Origin: Streptomyces sp. 846.5
GTDB taxonomy: Bacteria; Actinomycetota; Actinomycetes; Streptomycetales; Streptomycetaceae
Direction: 5' to 3'
Assembly (NCBI RefSeq): GCF_004365705.1
Contig: NZ_SOBN01000004.1
Location: forward strand, 105,230-169,229
Length of the DNA: 64,000 bases
Below the pieces are notes generated by a model. The model was not told the DNA's origin, did not search any database, and was given only the letters and a program-made list of their open reading frames with translations. The translations under genes were made by a program, and so were the position numbers. Positions 34,551-43,717 of the stretch are shown here, in pieces (the stretch's first letter is position 1; each line of letters begins with the position of its first letter).

Positions 34551-36277
34551 CGGGCTCTCCCGCGGTCCAGCGTGATGACGTGGTCCGCCAGCGGCAGCAG
34601 TGCGGGACTGTGGGTGGCGAGCAGGACCGTACGGTCGCGGGTCAGCGTTCGCAGCGCGGACAGGACGCGTTGCTCCGCGTCCGGGTCGAGGTGTGTGGTG
34701 GGTTCGTCCAGGCACAGCACGGGTGCGTCCCGCAGCAACGCTCGGACGAGGGCGAGCTGTTGGGACTGGCCGGAGGACAGGCCGGTGCCGCGTTCGCCGA
34801 GCGGTGTGTCCAGTCCTTGCGGCAGTGCGGCGAGGAGGTCCTCGAAGCCGAGGGAGGCGACGGCGTCCGTCAGGTCGTGGTCGTTGGCGGTGGGCCGGGC
34901 GAGGAGGAGGTTCTCGCGCAGGGTGCCCGGCAGCAGGTGCGCGGGCTGGCCCACCCAGGCGACCCGGCCGGGGTCGGCGGGGACGGGCCGGCCGTGCAGC
35001 AGGTGGAGCGCGCGTCCATGGTGCGGGGCGTACAGCCCGGCCGCGACGGCGAGCAGCGTGGACTTGCCGGCCCCGCTGGGGCCGGTGACGGCGAGGAGCC
35101 GCCCCGGTGCCAGGTGCACCCCGACACGGTCCAGGGCGGGTGCCTCCCGTCCGGGGTGATGGACCGTGACGGCTTCCAGGCGCACCCCGGGTGGCATCGC
35201 GGCCCGTCGGGTCGGTCGGGCGGGTGGCACCACGGTTTCGTGGCCTGCGTCCAGGACTGGGGTCAGTAGGCCGGCGGCGGCGGTCGCCCGGGCGCGTGCG
35301 TGGTAGCCGGCGGCCAGCTCCCGGGCCGGCGCGAAGTAGGCGGGCACCAGGACCAGGACGAACAGCGCGGCAGACAGGCTCATGTGGTCCGGTACGACAG
35401 GCAGGTCCAGGTAGTCGAGCAGGACGAGTCCGCAGTAGGTCGCCACCACGGCGAGGGTGCCGGTGATGAGCAGTTCGACCCACGCGGTCGACAGGAAGGC
35501 GATCCGCAGCACCTTCTCGGTGCGACCGGCGACCTCCCGGTCGTGCCGGGCCAGCGCATCGGCCGCCTGGTCGTGCGCCCCGAGCCCGACCAGGGTGGGC
35601 AGGCCGCGCAGATGGTCCAGCAGTCGGGCCTGGTGGGTGCGGATCGCCGACAGTTGGGCGCGTACGGCGGTCTGCGTGCCCAGGCCGATGACTTTGAGGT
35701 TGGCGGGGAGCAGTGGGGTGGCGGCCAGCACAAGCAGGGCGACGAACCAGCTGCGGGAGGCGATCGCGGCGAGGGCGAGTCCGCTGCCGAGCAGCATGGT
35801 GGTCCGCGCGGGCAGGTAGTCGGTGAGCCAGTCGGTCAGCTGGCCGACCTCGCCGTCGACGGCCTGGACCAGTGCCGCGTCGTCCAGGTCGGTGCGGGCC
35901 GGGCCGTGTGCGGGCAGCGCCGTCTCGATGAGCCGGCCGTGCAGGGTCTCGCGTACGGTGCGGGCGCCGCGCGCGGCCGCCGCGTCGCCCGCGGCCAGCA
36001 GTACGGCGCGCAGGGCGACGCCGGCTGTGATGAGCAGGGCGGGCGGTAGTACGGCGGACGCGGGGGCGCCGTGGAGTACCGGCAGGCCGCGCTGGGCGCC
36101 CCAGGAGAGCCCGTCCGCCCAGATGACCGTGCCCAGCTGGGCCGAGCCGCGCAGTAGGCCCGCGCGGCGCAGCTCCAGGCGGCCGACGGCCGCCCATTCC
36201 TTCAACCGGACGGCGGGCACCGGGTCTTCGGCTCTGTCCGCGGCCAGTTCGTCCAGGAGCACGGCGGTGGGGGTCAC
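34547..36277 (-). CDS. cydD: ABC exporter subunit CydD for cytochrome bd assembly
   Basis: 576 residues from GTG 36277, overlapping the end of cydB as GTGA. The membrane domain is followed by the ATPase: Walker A GPSGAGKST, signature LSSGQSQQLALVRALL, Walker B VLCLDEPTTHLD. The long ERGTGLSSGQ approach is typical of the CydD half. It pairs with CydC. The four-base overlaps on both sides show translational coupling through the operon. Confidence 0.9.
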   Translation of the reverse strand: MTPTAVLLDELAADRAEDPVPAVRLKEWAAVGRLELRRAGLLRGSAQLGTVIWADGLSWGAQRGLPVLHGAPASAVLPPALLITAGVALRAVLLAAGDAAAARGARTVRETLHGRLIETALPAHGPARTDLDDAALVQAVDGEVGQLTDWLTDYLPARTTMLLGSGLALAAIASRSWFVALLVLAATPLLPANLKVIGLGTQTAVRAQLSAIRTHQARLLDHLRGLPTLVGLGAHDQAADALARHDREVAGRTEKVLRIAFLSTAWVELLITGTLAVVATYCGLVLLDYLDLPVVPDHMSLSAALFVLVLVPAYFAPARELAAGYHARARATAAAGLLTPVLDAGHETVVPPARPTRRAAMPPGVRLEAVTVHHPGREAPALDRVGVHLAPGRLLAVTGPSGAGKSTLLAVAAGLYAPHHGRALHLLHGRPVPADPGRVAWVGQPAHLLPGTLRENLLLARPTANDHDLTDAVASLGFEDLLAALPQGLDTPLGERGTGLSSGQSQQLALVRALLRDAPVLCLDEPTTHLDPDAEQRVLSALRTLTRDRTVLLATHSPALLPLADHVITLDRGRAR

Positions 36278-37563
36278 GAGGGGGTACCCGTCTCAATGCC
36301 ATCGATATCCGTTATGCCTGTGATGTCCGCGTGAAAGTATCCGGCGCGCCGGTCCCGGCGGTCGCCCACGATCCAGGCGGCCAGCGCCGTGCACGCCAGG
36401 ACGGTGACACCGGCCGGTCCCATCCAGTCGGCCACACCGCCGAACACGTCCTGGGACAGGGCGGTCGCCAGGACGCCGAGCACCACCAGCAGGGTCCGAC
36501 GCACGATCGTCCGCGCGGTGCCGGAGGACTCGGGAGGGACCGCCAAGGGATAGGTACGGGCAGGCAACGGCGGGATCGGAGGCTCCACCGGATCGGTGTA
36601 CGTGCCGCGGAAACTCCGCCAGGCGTAGATGTTGTAGGCCAGTACGAATGGCATGCACAGCCCGACGCCCAGGACCAGGAAGAGCTGGGAGGAGTGCGGG
36701 CTCGCAGCCTGATGGACGGTCAGTCCAGGCGGTACGACGACCGGTGCGGAGACCACCGCCAGGCCCAGCAGCCCGCAGGCAATCGCCGTGGCCACGGCGG
36801 CGAACGGCCGCCAGCCGGGGCGACGGCCGAAGCCGTGCCAGGCGACCGCACCGGCCACGACAGCGGCGACGACCGCGAGCCAGAACGGCACGGCCCGCAG
36901 GGGCCGGCCCAGCTGGAGCTGCTGCGGGTCGGCGCTCGGCAGCAGCAGGCCCAGTACGAGGGCCATGACCGCGGTGACCACCAGCAGCGAGCGTCCGGTG
37001 CGGCGGACGCCCGACCGCGACCAGCCCTCGGTCTTGTCCTGCAGCCAGGCCGCCCCGGCCAGCAGGTAGACGGCGACCAGGCCGAGCGCGCACAGCATGC
37101 TGTAGCCGCTGAGCCAGTCGAAGGCCCCGCCCGTGAACGTACCGTTGCGCTGGTGTGGGCCGGTGAGCACGGCGCCGAGGACGAAACCCTGGCACACGGT
37201 CGCGGCGAGCGAGGCTCCGCCGAACAGCAGCGCCCAGCCCCGCCGGTAGCCGTCGGCCGCGCTCTGCATCTCCAGGCCGAGCCCGCGCAGGATGATGGCG
37301 AGCAGCATGCCGATCAGCGGCAGGTAGACGCCGGGCAGCACCAGGGCGTAGGCGCCTGGCAGGCCGGCCCAGAGGACGACGCCGGCCAGGATGATCCAGC
37401 TCTCGTTGGCGTCCCAGGCGGTGGCGACGATCTCGCCGTACTCCCGTCGGCGCTCCGGCCGGGCCGCCAGGCTGAGCATGCCCACCCCGAGGTCGTAACC
37501 GTCGAGGACGACGTACATGGCGAGTGAGAAGAGGACGAGCGCGTAGCTGGCGTACTCAAGCAA
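36274..37563 (-). CDS. cydB: Cytochrome bd oxidase subunit II
   Basis: 429 residues from the TTG at 37563, which lies inside the end of cydA (8-bp overlap). Subunit II features: VLDGYDLGVGML, TAWDANESWIILAGVVLWAGLPGAYA, LRGLGLEMQSAADGYRRGW, LLAGAAWL, and late FVLAYNIYAWRSFRG. About eight membrane helices. Together with CydA it forms the quinol:O2 oxidoreductase that works at low oxygen and resists stress (established knowledge). The last ~45 residues (GDRRDRRAGYFHADITG) are a short cytoplasmic tail. Confidence 0.93.
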   Translation of the reverse strand: MLEYASYALVLFSLAMYVVLDGYDLGVGMLSLAARPERRREYGEIVATAWDANESWIILAGVVLWAGLPGAYALVLPGVYLPLIGMLLAIILRGLGLEMQSAADGYRRGWALLFGGASLAATVCQGFVLGAVLTGPHQRNGTFTGGAFDWLSGYSMLCALGLVAVYLLAGAAWLQDKTEGWSRSGVRRTGRSLLVVTAVMALVLGLLLPSADPQQLQLGRPLRAVPFWLAVVAAVVAGAVAWHGFGRRPGWRPFAAVATAIACGLLGLAVVSAPVVVPPGLTVHQAASPHSSQLFLVLGVGLCMPFVLAYNIYAWRSFRGTYTDPVEPPIPPLPARTYPLAVPPESSGTARTIVRRTLLVVLGVLATALSQDVFGGVADWMGPAGVTVLACTALAAWIVGDRRDRRAGYFHADITGITDIDGIETGTPS

Positions 37564-38923
37564 CGAGGGCCTCCGATGCGTTGGGCGAGGCGGGCCCGGT
37601 GGGCAGTGCCTCGGGGCCGGCCTTGACCGTGCGGACGATGTAGCGGGCCCAGATGGCCAGCAGGGTGACGTAGAGCAGGACGAATCCGGCCAGGCTGGCG
37701 GCGACTTCGAAGGTGGAGAGGTGGGAGACCGCGTCGGCAGTGCGCAGCTGGCCGTAGACCACCCAGGGCTGGCGGCCCGTCTCGGCGACGATCCAGCCGC
37801 CGGTGATGGCGATGATCCCGGCCGGCGTCATCCACACCATCCACCGCAGGAAGCGCGGGGAGTCGAACAGGCGGCGTCGCATGCGCAGGACCACGCCCGC
37901 GAAGGCCGTGCCGAACATGAGCAGCGCGGTGAAGTACATCGCGCGGAATCCGTAGAAGGTGGTCCACATGTTGGGGCGCTCGTCGGGCGGGGTCTGCAAC
38001 AGTCCGGGCGTCGTCGTCTCGCCGCTGAGGTCCTGGGCGATGACCGAGCCGAGGTAGGGAATCTCGACGTGCAGCCTGTTTTCGCCCTTGCCCGTGTCGG
38101 GGACGATGAGCAGGTTGTAGCCGTTGTTGTCGCTCTTCCAGTTGCCCTCGAACGCCTCGAGCTTCGAGAGCTGGTGCTGGCCCATGAAGACCGCTGTGCC
38201 GTCTCCCACGTACAGCTGGATCGGCATCAGGACCCCGAGCGTCCCGAGGGCGATGGACAGGCAGCGGCGGGCCATGGGCTGGGCGTGGACCCGGTTCTTC
38301 ACCAGGTACCAGGCGGAGATCCCGCCGACGAACCAGGCGGCGCTGATCAGTACGGCCAGCAGCATGTGCGGGAAGCGGTGGGCGAAGGCGGGGTTGAGCA
38401 GGATTTTGATCCAGTTCCTGGCGTGGAACTGGCCGTCGACCTTCTGGTAGCCGACGGGGTCCTGCATCCAGCTGTTGGCCGACAGGATCCAGGTGGTGGA
38501 CAGCAGCGTTCCGAAAGCGACCATCCAGCTGGCCAGGGCCATCGTGCGCGGGCGGATCCGCCCGTCCCCGTAGAGCATCAGGCCGATGAACCCTGCCTCC
38601 AAGAAGAAGGCGGTGATCACTTCCATGCCGATGGTGACCCCGATGATCGGCCCGACCGCGTGGGCGTACGTGCCCCAGTTGAGGCCGAACTCGAAGGTCA
38701 TCACCGTGCCCGCGACCACGCCGAGGCCGAAGCCGACGGCGAAGATCTTCTTCCAGAACCGGAAGATCTGCAGGTACAAGGGGTTCCCTGTGCGCACGTA
38801 GACCGTGTACACGACGGCGAGGAGCACGGAGAGGCCGACAGTGAGCGCCGGGAAGGTCATATGGAAGATCGCGGTGATCGCGAACTGCCATCGGGACAGT
38901 TCGACGACGGTGGACGAAGCCAT
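37556..38923 (-). CDS. cydA: Cytochrome bd oxidase subunit I
   Basis: 455 residues from ATG 38923, with AGGAG five bases upstream; an upstream in-frame ATG at 38962 lacks a ribosome site. Haem-ligand and quinol features: RWQFAITAIFHMTFPALTVG (axial His near the start), FEFGLNWGTYAHAVGPIIG, FFLEAGFIGLMLYGDGRI, ANSWMQDPVGY, and GGWIVAETGRQPWVVYG, the GRQPW block of this subunit. The Q-loop is of the short type common in Gram-positive bacteria. First gene of cydABDC. Confidence 0.95.
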   Translation of the reverse strand: MASSTVVELSRWQFAITAIFHMTFPALTVGLSVLLAVVYTVYVRTGNPLYLQIFRFWKKIFAVGFGLGVVAGTVMTFEFGLNWGTYAHAVGPIIGVTIGMEVITAFFLEAGFIGLMLYGDGRIRPRTMALASWMVAFGTLLSTTWILSANSWMQDPVGYQKVDGQFHARNWIKILLNPAFAHRFPHMLLAVLISAAWFVGGISAWYLVKNRVHAQPMARRCLSIALGTLGVLMPIQLYVGDGTAVFMGQHQLSKLEAFEGNWKSDNNGYNLLIVPDTGKGENRLHVEIPYLGSVIAQDLSGETTTPGLLQTPPDERPNMWTTFYGFRAMYFTALLMFGTAFAGVVLRMRRRLFDSPRFLRWMVWMTPAGIIAITGGWIVAETGRQPWVVYGQLRTADAVSHLSTFEVAASLAGFVLLYVTLLAIWARYIVRTVKAGPEALPTGPASPNASEALVA

Positions 38924-38957
38924 GGGTACTCCTGGGCCAGCGGTTCTGGACGGGGCT

Positions 38958-38971
38958 CGCACGTGTTCACG
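38958..38971. promoter_or_regulatory. Possible Rex-like half-site upstream of cydA
   Basis: On the minus strand the bases read CGTGAACACGTGCG, about 35 bases before the cydA start. The left half matches the GTGAAC half of the Streptomyces Rex operator known to control cydABCD; the right half does not match well. Confidence 0.25.
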
Positions 38972-39212
38972 GCCCGCGCGGGCGAGGCATCAGGCACGGG
39001 CTGTCCTGGTGACCTTCGCCGGGGGCCGCCTTCGCGTGCCGGGTCCGTCGCGGCGGCCGAGCCGGCCAGGGGGACAGGACGCGGTCGCCGCCCTTGGCAC
39101 TGACACGCTAGACGGCTGACCGGGTACGACAGTTGCCTCCGAGCGCCGTGTACTTGCCCGACACTGCACACTTGCGGTCGGGCAGGCAGCGGCCCTCCAC
39201 GCGGGCCAAGAA

Positions 39213-39288
39213 AGGGCGCTGACGGGCAAGCTTCTCTGCACGCACAGGCATGACGACCGTCCGATCAGCGCCTACATTTCCGGCAGCC
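39213..39288 (+). promoter_or_regulatory. 76-bp promoter block, copy B, in front of the monooxygenase operon
   Basis: Nearly identical to 11557-11632. Candidate promoter: ATGACG (39250-39255), 17 bases, TACATT (39273-39278), placing the transcript start about 30 bases before the ATG at 39317. The conserved CTGCACGCACAGGC upstream of the -35 would be a natural operator for an activator. The rest of the 38924-39316 gap holds nothing else I recognise. Confidence 0.7.
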
Positions 39289-39316
39289 ACCCAGTTGCCG
39301 GAGCGAAGAGGCCCCC

Positions 39317-40402
39317 ATGCATTTCGGTATTTTCTCGGTGGGGGACGTGACCCCCGACCCGACCAACGGTCGTACTCCGTCGGAGCACGAACGCATCAAG
39401 GCGATGGTCGCCATCGCCTTGAAGGCGGAGGAGGTCGGCCTGGACGTCTTCGCGACCGGTGAGCACCACAACCCGCCGTTCGTGCCGTCCTCCCCGACCA
39501 CAATGCTCGGCTACATCGCAGCCCGTACCGAGAAGTTGATCCTGTCCACCGGCACGACGCTGATCACCACCAACGACCCGGTGAAGATCGCCGAGGACTA
39601 CGCGATGCTGCAGCACCTGGCCGACGGCCGGGTCGACCTGATGATGGGGCGTGGCAACACCAGCCCGGTGTATCCGTGGTTCGGCCAGGACATACGGCAG
39701 GGCCTCAACCTCGCCAAGGAGAACTACGCGCTACTGCGCCGGCTCTGGCGCGAGGACGTCGTGGACTGGGAGGGCAAGTTCCGTACACCACTGCAGAGCT
39801 TCACGTCCACGCCCCGGCCGCTGGACGGCGTACCGCCGTTCGTGTGGCACGGCTCGATCCGCTCGCCCGAGATCGCCGAGCAGGCGGCCTTCTACGGCGA
39901 CGGCTTCTTCCACAACCACATCTTCTGGCCCACCGAGCACACGAGGCAGATGGTCCAGCTGTACCGGCGGCGGTACGCCCACCACGGTCACGGCCGGCCC
40001 GAACAGGCCATCGTCGGCCTCGGGGGGCAGGTGTTCATGCGGAAAAACTCCCAGGACGCCGTACGGGAGTTCCGCCCCTACTTCGACAACGCGCCCGTCT
40101 ACGGGCACGGGCCCTCGCTGGAGGAGTTCACCGAGCAGACTCCGCTGACGGTGGGCTCTCCCCAGCAGGTCATCGAGCGGACGCTGTCCTCCCGTCAGAT
40201 TGTCGGCGACTACCAGCGGCAGCTGTTCCTGATGGACCACGCGGGGCTGCCCTTGAAGACCGTGCTCGAGCAGATCGACATCCTCGGCGAAGAGGTGGTG
40301 CCCGTGCTGCGGAAGGAGTTCGCGATCGGCCGCTCGGCCAACGTGCCGGACGCGCCCACCCACGAGTCCCTGCGCGCTGTTCAGGAGGCGTCCGCCGCAT
40401 GA
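39317..40402 (+). CDS. Luciferase-like FMN-dependent monooxygenase, CE1758 type
   Basis: 361 residues. MHFGIFSVGDVTPDP, VFATGEHHNPPFVPSSP, LSTGTTLITTNDPVKIAEDYAML and DLMMGRGNTSPVYPWFG are family features of bacterial-luciferase-type TIM barrels that use reduced flavin and O2. The combination with the next gene (ATGA overlap) matches the LLM/FMN-reductase pairs known as CE1758/CE1759. The reductase supplies reduced FMN. The substrate is unknown. Expression is probably driven from the conserved block just upstream. Confidence 0.9.
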   Translation: MHFGIFSVGDVTPDPTNGRTPSEHERIKAMVAIALKAEEVGLDVFATGEHHNPPFVPSSPTTMLGYIAARTEKLILSTGTTLITTNDPVKIAEDYAMLQHLADGRVDLMMGRGNTSPVYPWFGQDIRQGLNLAKENYALLRRLWREDVVDWEGKFRTPLQSFTSTPRPLDGVPPFVWHGSIRSPEIAEQAAFYGDGFFHNHIFWPTEHTRQMVQLYRRRYAHHGHGRPEQAIVGLGGQVFMRKNSQDAVREFRPYFDNAPVYGHGPSLEEFTEQTPLTVGSPQQVIERTLSSRQIVGDYQRQLFLMDHAGLPLKTVLEQIDILGEEVVPVLRKEFAIGRSANVPDAPTHESLRAVQEASAA

Positions 40403-41013
40403 AGCTCGTCGCCGTGTCCGCGGGCCTGAGCACCCCGTCCTCCACACGCCTGCTCGCCGACCGTCTGGCCGAGTCGGCCCGCGGTGAACTCGCCGCCCAG
40501 GGCCACGATGTGCAGGTGGACGCCATCGAGCTGCGGGAACTGGCCGTCGCCGTCACCAACAGCCTCATAACCGGTTTCCCGGCACCGCAGCTCGCCGCCG
40601 CGATGGACGTGGTGACGGGCGCCCACGGCCTGATCGCCGTGACCCCCGTGTTCACCGCCTCCTACAGTGGGCTGTTCAAGTCCTTCTTCGACCTGATCGA
40701 CCCGGACGCCCTCACCGGGAAGCCGGTCCTCGTCGCGGCCACGGGAGGCACGGCCCGCCACTCCCTGGTCCTGGAACACGCCCTGCGCCCGCTCTTCGCC
40801 TACCTGCGCGCCACTGTCGTACCCACCGCGGTGTACGCGGCGTCCGAGGACTGGGGATCTGGCGGCGACGAGCACACCGAGGGCCTGCCCGCGCGCATAC
40901 GGAGGGCGGCCGGCGAACTGGCCGCCCTCATGGATGCCCGCCCGGCCGAGGACACTCCCGAGGACGACATCACCGCGCTCGAACGGCAACTCTCCGACCT
41001 GCGCTTCGACTGA
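40399..41013 (+). CDS. FMN reductase partner of the luciferase-like monooxygenase, CE1759 type
   Basis: 204 residues, starting inside the stop of the monooxygenase gene (ATGA). Flavodoxin-like fold: KLVAVSAGLSTPSSTRLLADRL is the FMN phosphate loop, VTPVFTASYSGLFKSFFDLID the second flavin contact, PVLVAATGGTARHSL the third. It reduces FMN with NAD(P)H and hands it to the monooxygenase. The acidic C-terminus (AEDTPEDDITALERQL) probably forms a helix. Confidence 0.9.
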   Translation: MKLVAVSAGLSTPSSTRLLADRLAESARGELAAQGHDVQVDAIELRELAVAVTNSLITGFPAPQLAAAMDVVTGAHGLIAVTPVFTASYSGLFKSFFDLIDPDALTGKPVLVAATGGTARHSLVLEHALRPLFAYLRATVVPTAVYAASEDWGSGGDEHTEGLPARIRRAAGELAALMDARPAEDTPEDDITALERQLSDLRFD

Positions 41014-41124
41014 GGACAACCCCGGCCGGCCACAGAGCGGGCACACGGACAACCGAGCCTGGGGCTTCAGATCCCGAAACGGGAGGATGCCGATGGTGAA
41101 AGCAGGGGGTCGCGGTCCGCGGCC

Positions 41125-41343
41125 CTCCAGCTGGAGGGCAAGGACATCACGGTCAGCCGCTCGATTCAGAGCCGCCGCCTGGAAGCGTGCCGACGGGAAC
41201 TGCTTCACCCGGAGGCCGCGAATCGCACCATCGTCGCGGTGGCACACTGCTGGCGTTTCACCAGTGCCGCCCACTTCAGCCAGGTGTGCCGGGCCGCCTA
41301 TGGGATGTCCCCCGGCGAGTGGCGTGAGGCCCGCACACCGTAG
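41125..41343 (+). pseudogene. C-terminal tail of an AraC-family regulator behind the monooxygenase pair
   Basis: 73 codons to a TAG at 41341: LQLEGKDITVSRSIQSRRLEA, then ANRTIVAVAHCWRFTSAAHF, AAYGMSPGEWREA. No N-terminal domain and no start exist, so it cannot be a working regulator. Two substitutions in otherwise conserved spots (Cys-Trp-Arg for Gln-Trp-Gly) also point to decay. It lies on the same strand as the monooxygenase and reductase genes, as would a former third gene of that operon. Confidence 0.82.
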
Positions 41344-41504
41344 TTGCGGCCCCTCTGGGGCTCATCGATTCGTGGAATTCCGCGGTCGGGGCTCTCACGG
41401 GCAACACTTCGTACGTTCTTCGACAAGCTGCTTCCATTGGCGACTTTAGGGTCATTTGTGTAGACGCTGCTCCCCCCAAAGAACAGTTGCGATCGGGGTA
41501 AGAA

Positions 41505-41948
41505 ATGACTCAGCCGTTTTCCGGTACCGCCGATGGCACCACGGTCACTCACCAGGTCGTGATGCATGTCGTCGTCGCGGACGCACCGTCGATATCACTG
41601 CCCGCCGAGCTGCGCTACGACAGGACAGACCCCTACGCCGTGTGCCTCTCCCTCGGAGAGGCGTCGACCGGCACGATCGACTGGGTGTTCGCCCGCAGTC
41701 TCCTGTCGGAGGGATTGAGCCGACCGGTGGGTGTCGGAGACGTCCTGGTGATACCCCCGCACCACTGCCATCGGCACTCGCTGCGCATAGTCGTCAGGTC
41801 CACCGCGGGGGCCGCCGTACTGGACATCGGGGCTGCGGCGGCCACCGCGTTCTTGGAGCAGACCAACATGGTCGTACCGCCGGGCACGGAGGGACTCCAC
41901 ATCGACTTGGACCGTGTCGTGGCCAAACTCGTGGCGGGAAGCGAGTGA
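41505..41948 (+). CDS. SsgA-family sporulation and cell-division protein
   Basis: 147 residues. Family features of SsgA-like proteins: HVVVADAPSISLPAELRYDR, DPYAVCLSLGEASTGTIDWVF, ARSLLSEGLSRPVGVGDVLV. These small cytoplasmic proteins occur only in morphologically complex actinomycetes and place septa or cell-wall enzymes during sporulation (established for SsgA, SsgB and relatives). The N-terminal ~18 residues are longer than in SsgB. Which of the SsgA-G groups it belongs to is not clear. No operon partner. Confidence 0.88.
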   Translation: MTQPFSGTADGTTVTHQVVMHVVVADAPSISLPAELRYDRTDPYAVCLSLGEASTGTIDWVFARSLLSEGLSRPVGVGDVLVIPPHHCHRHSLRIVVRSTAGAAVLDIGAAAATAFLEQTNMVVPPGTEGLHIDLDRVVAKLVAGSE

Positions 41949-42772
41949 CGGATCGGCTTGGTGAGCATGCTGCCCCTCGCTGTCGCACACTCAACGACTC
42001 AAGCAGGCCCGCCCGGCAGTGAGGCGCTCACGTGTCGACGAGGTCGTGGAGGAGGCGCTGCCGATCCGTGGCAGTCGATGAAGTGGTTTCACCGGTCGAG
42101 GATCGGTGACCAGCTCGCCCACAGCGCCGTGGACCTCCTCGCCTTACCCCAAGGCCGATCTGCAGGGCGCCTGACGCGTGCGCTGTCAGCGCGCTCATTC
42201 TGGATGAGTCTGGTGTGGACGACGGCTGCCTCGATGAGGAGGGTCACCAGGGTATGCCGCAGTGTGGCGGCTCAGGGCATCGGAACCGAGCGCGGTGGCG
42301 CCGGCGCAGCAGCCACCATCATCGACCCCAACCCGCCCCCACCCCCCCGGAAGCAGCGACCTGAACCGGAACGGCGAAGTAGCGCAGCTGCGCCGCGCCG
42401 CCGGACAGGACCTCGGCCGCCACGACCACCGACGGGTCGACTTGGGCCCAACATCCCTCAGCGCCACCAGATGTGGAGTCATGCCCCGTACTGCCCGGCA
42501 CAGCCGTGGAGGAGGGTGATCGAAGGCGCTACCGTCCTCGCCCTGCCCTTCGAGGATGGCGAGGAGGCACTCCATGGCGTTCTGGTTGGCCGTCTCCTCC
42601 CATTCGCCCGTCCACGCGGCGAGGGACTCTCCGACTCCAACCCAGGCCGCTGCGACGGGACAGAGGCGAAGATCTCACCTCCACTCGAAGCGACAGCGCC
42701 TCGTGGCGCACCCGCTGAACTTCGAAGACCCGGACTTGGCCGAGCAGCATCGTCTGCCGACGTCGGACGACA
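41949..42772. other. Gap with a decayed minus-strand gene
   Basis: No intact gene in 824 bases. On the minus strand, between about 42780 and 42500, protein-like segments appear in two frames: RVRHEALSLRVEV, then EIFASVP, then AAWVGVGESLAAWTGEWEE and AMECLLAILEGQGEDG. One frameshift would join them, so a small gene of unknown function has probably decayed. A run of C at 42333-42350 interrupts the rest. Confidence 0.4.
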
Positions 42773-43717
42773 TCAACCCTCTTCGGGTTTACGCCTGTGC
42801 CCGGGGCGCGGGGAGGCGGGCGGCGCTGGGAGTGGCTGGCTGGAGCACGCTTCATGGATGCTCACGTGCCGCTGAAGGTAGGCCAGGGCGGCCGACGCAT
42901 CATGATGACCGGCGTTCAGAGCTGCCTGGAAGCACACCTCGGCCTGCCGGTAGAACCGCTGGTCGAGGTAGGAGAAGCCCGTCTGCATCAGGTCGGCGGG
43001 GGTGACGCCGGAAGTAACTGCCCAATTCTCCAAGGAGAACTCCGACGCAGCCTGCTCGAGCGCGTGCCGACGTCGCAGGATATCGGCCACGACCGTTTCG
43101 GGGGTCCGGGATGCGAGTTGCAGGACGACGCTTTCCCCCAGTGAGGAGCGCCGAAGAACCTCCGCGGAGAACGCAGCATCTGGAGCGTCGCAGGGCGGGC
43201 CACCCCCCGACTCCCAAGCGAGTACGGCCTGCAGGTTTTCGAGAGACTCCTCCGTGAAATTCACTCCTCCCGCATACACTTCCTCACCTGCGGGGCCGGA
43301 ATCGTCCTGTTGCGCTTTCTCGTCGACCCACGGCGGCGTCGATGTCGACGGAACACTGGCCACTATCCGGTCGACGAGCTGAGGCCCTGCCCGGTCTGGT
43401 GTCATCTCCCTCCTCCGGGACGGTTCCTGTACAGGACCTGGTTCGGACGGCGGGGGGTAGTAGCACGTCAAATAGCCCGCCTGATGATATACGCCCACAT
43501 GTGCGGAAAAATGGGCGGCACTGCTCGGGGGAGCCGAATGCCGGCCGGGCCCGCCCTCGCTTGGAGGGTCCTGCCACCCAGGATCACCAGGTGAATCCTC
43601 GTCAGGTGACCAGGGATCCAGGCTTCCGCGGCTGAATCTGTCCGGCTCAGGTGCATAGCCGGAGTAGCCGGGATGTCCTCCGTGCTGTGGGGCCGGTGCC
43701 CATCGCTCATTCGTCAT
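42773..43717 (-). CDS. Hypothetical protein with a TPR-like C-terminus, partner of the sigma-like factor
   Basis: 314 residues. The first ~130 are Pro/Gly/Asp-rich and probably disordered. The middle is acidic and helical. Around residues 235-285, TPADLMQTGFSYLDQRFYRQA and AALNAGHHDASAALAYL follow a tetratricopeptide-like pattern, suggesting protein binding. No family recognised. Its start lies inside the end of the upstream sigma-like gene (11-bp overlap), so the two are co-translated. Inference: it could be a regulator or binding partner of that sigma-like protein. Confidence 0.6.
   Translation of the reverse strand: MTNERWAPAPQHGGHPGYSGYAPEPDRFSRGSLDPWSPDEDSPGDPGWQDPPSEGGPGRHSAPPSSAAHFSAHVGVYHQAGYLTCYYPPPSEPGPVQEPSRRREMTPDRAGPQLVDRIVASVPSTSTPPWVDEKAQQDDSGPAGEEVYAGGVNFTEESLENLQAVLAWESGGGPPCDAPDAAFSAEVLRRSSLGESVVLQLASRTPETVVADILRRRHALEQAASEFSLENWAVTSGVTPADLMQTGFSYLDQRFYRQAEVCFQAALNAGHHDASAALAYLQRHVSIHEACSSQPLPAPPASPRPGHRRKPEEG

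Noticed and set aside
34551..36302. In-frame upstream extension of the cydC frame, which would give an 1134-residue protein
   Set aside because: It runs out of frame through cydD; the cydC start at 34550 has the ATGA coupling and begins exactly where CydC proteins begin.
38958..38971. A full Rex operator upstream of cydA
   Set aside because: Only the left half matches the known GTGAAC half-site; kept as a weak feature, not as a finding.
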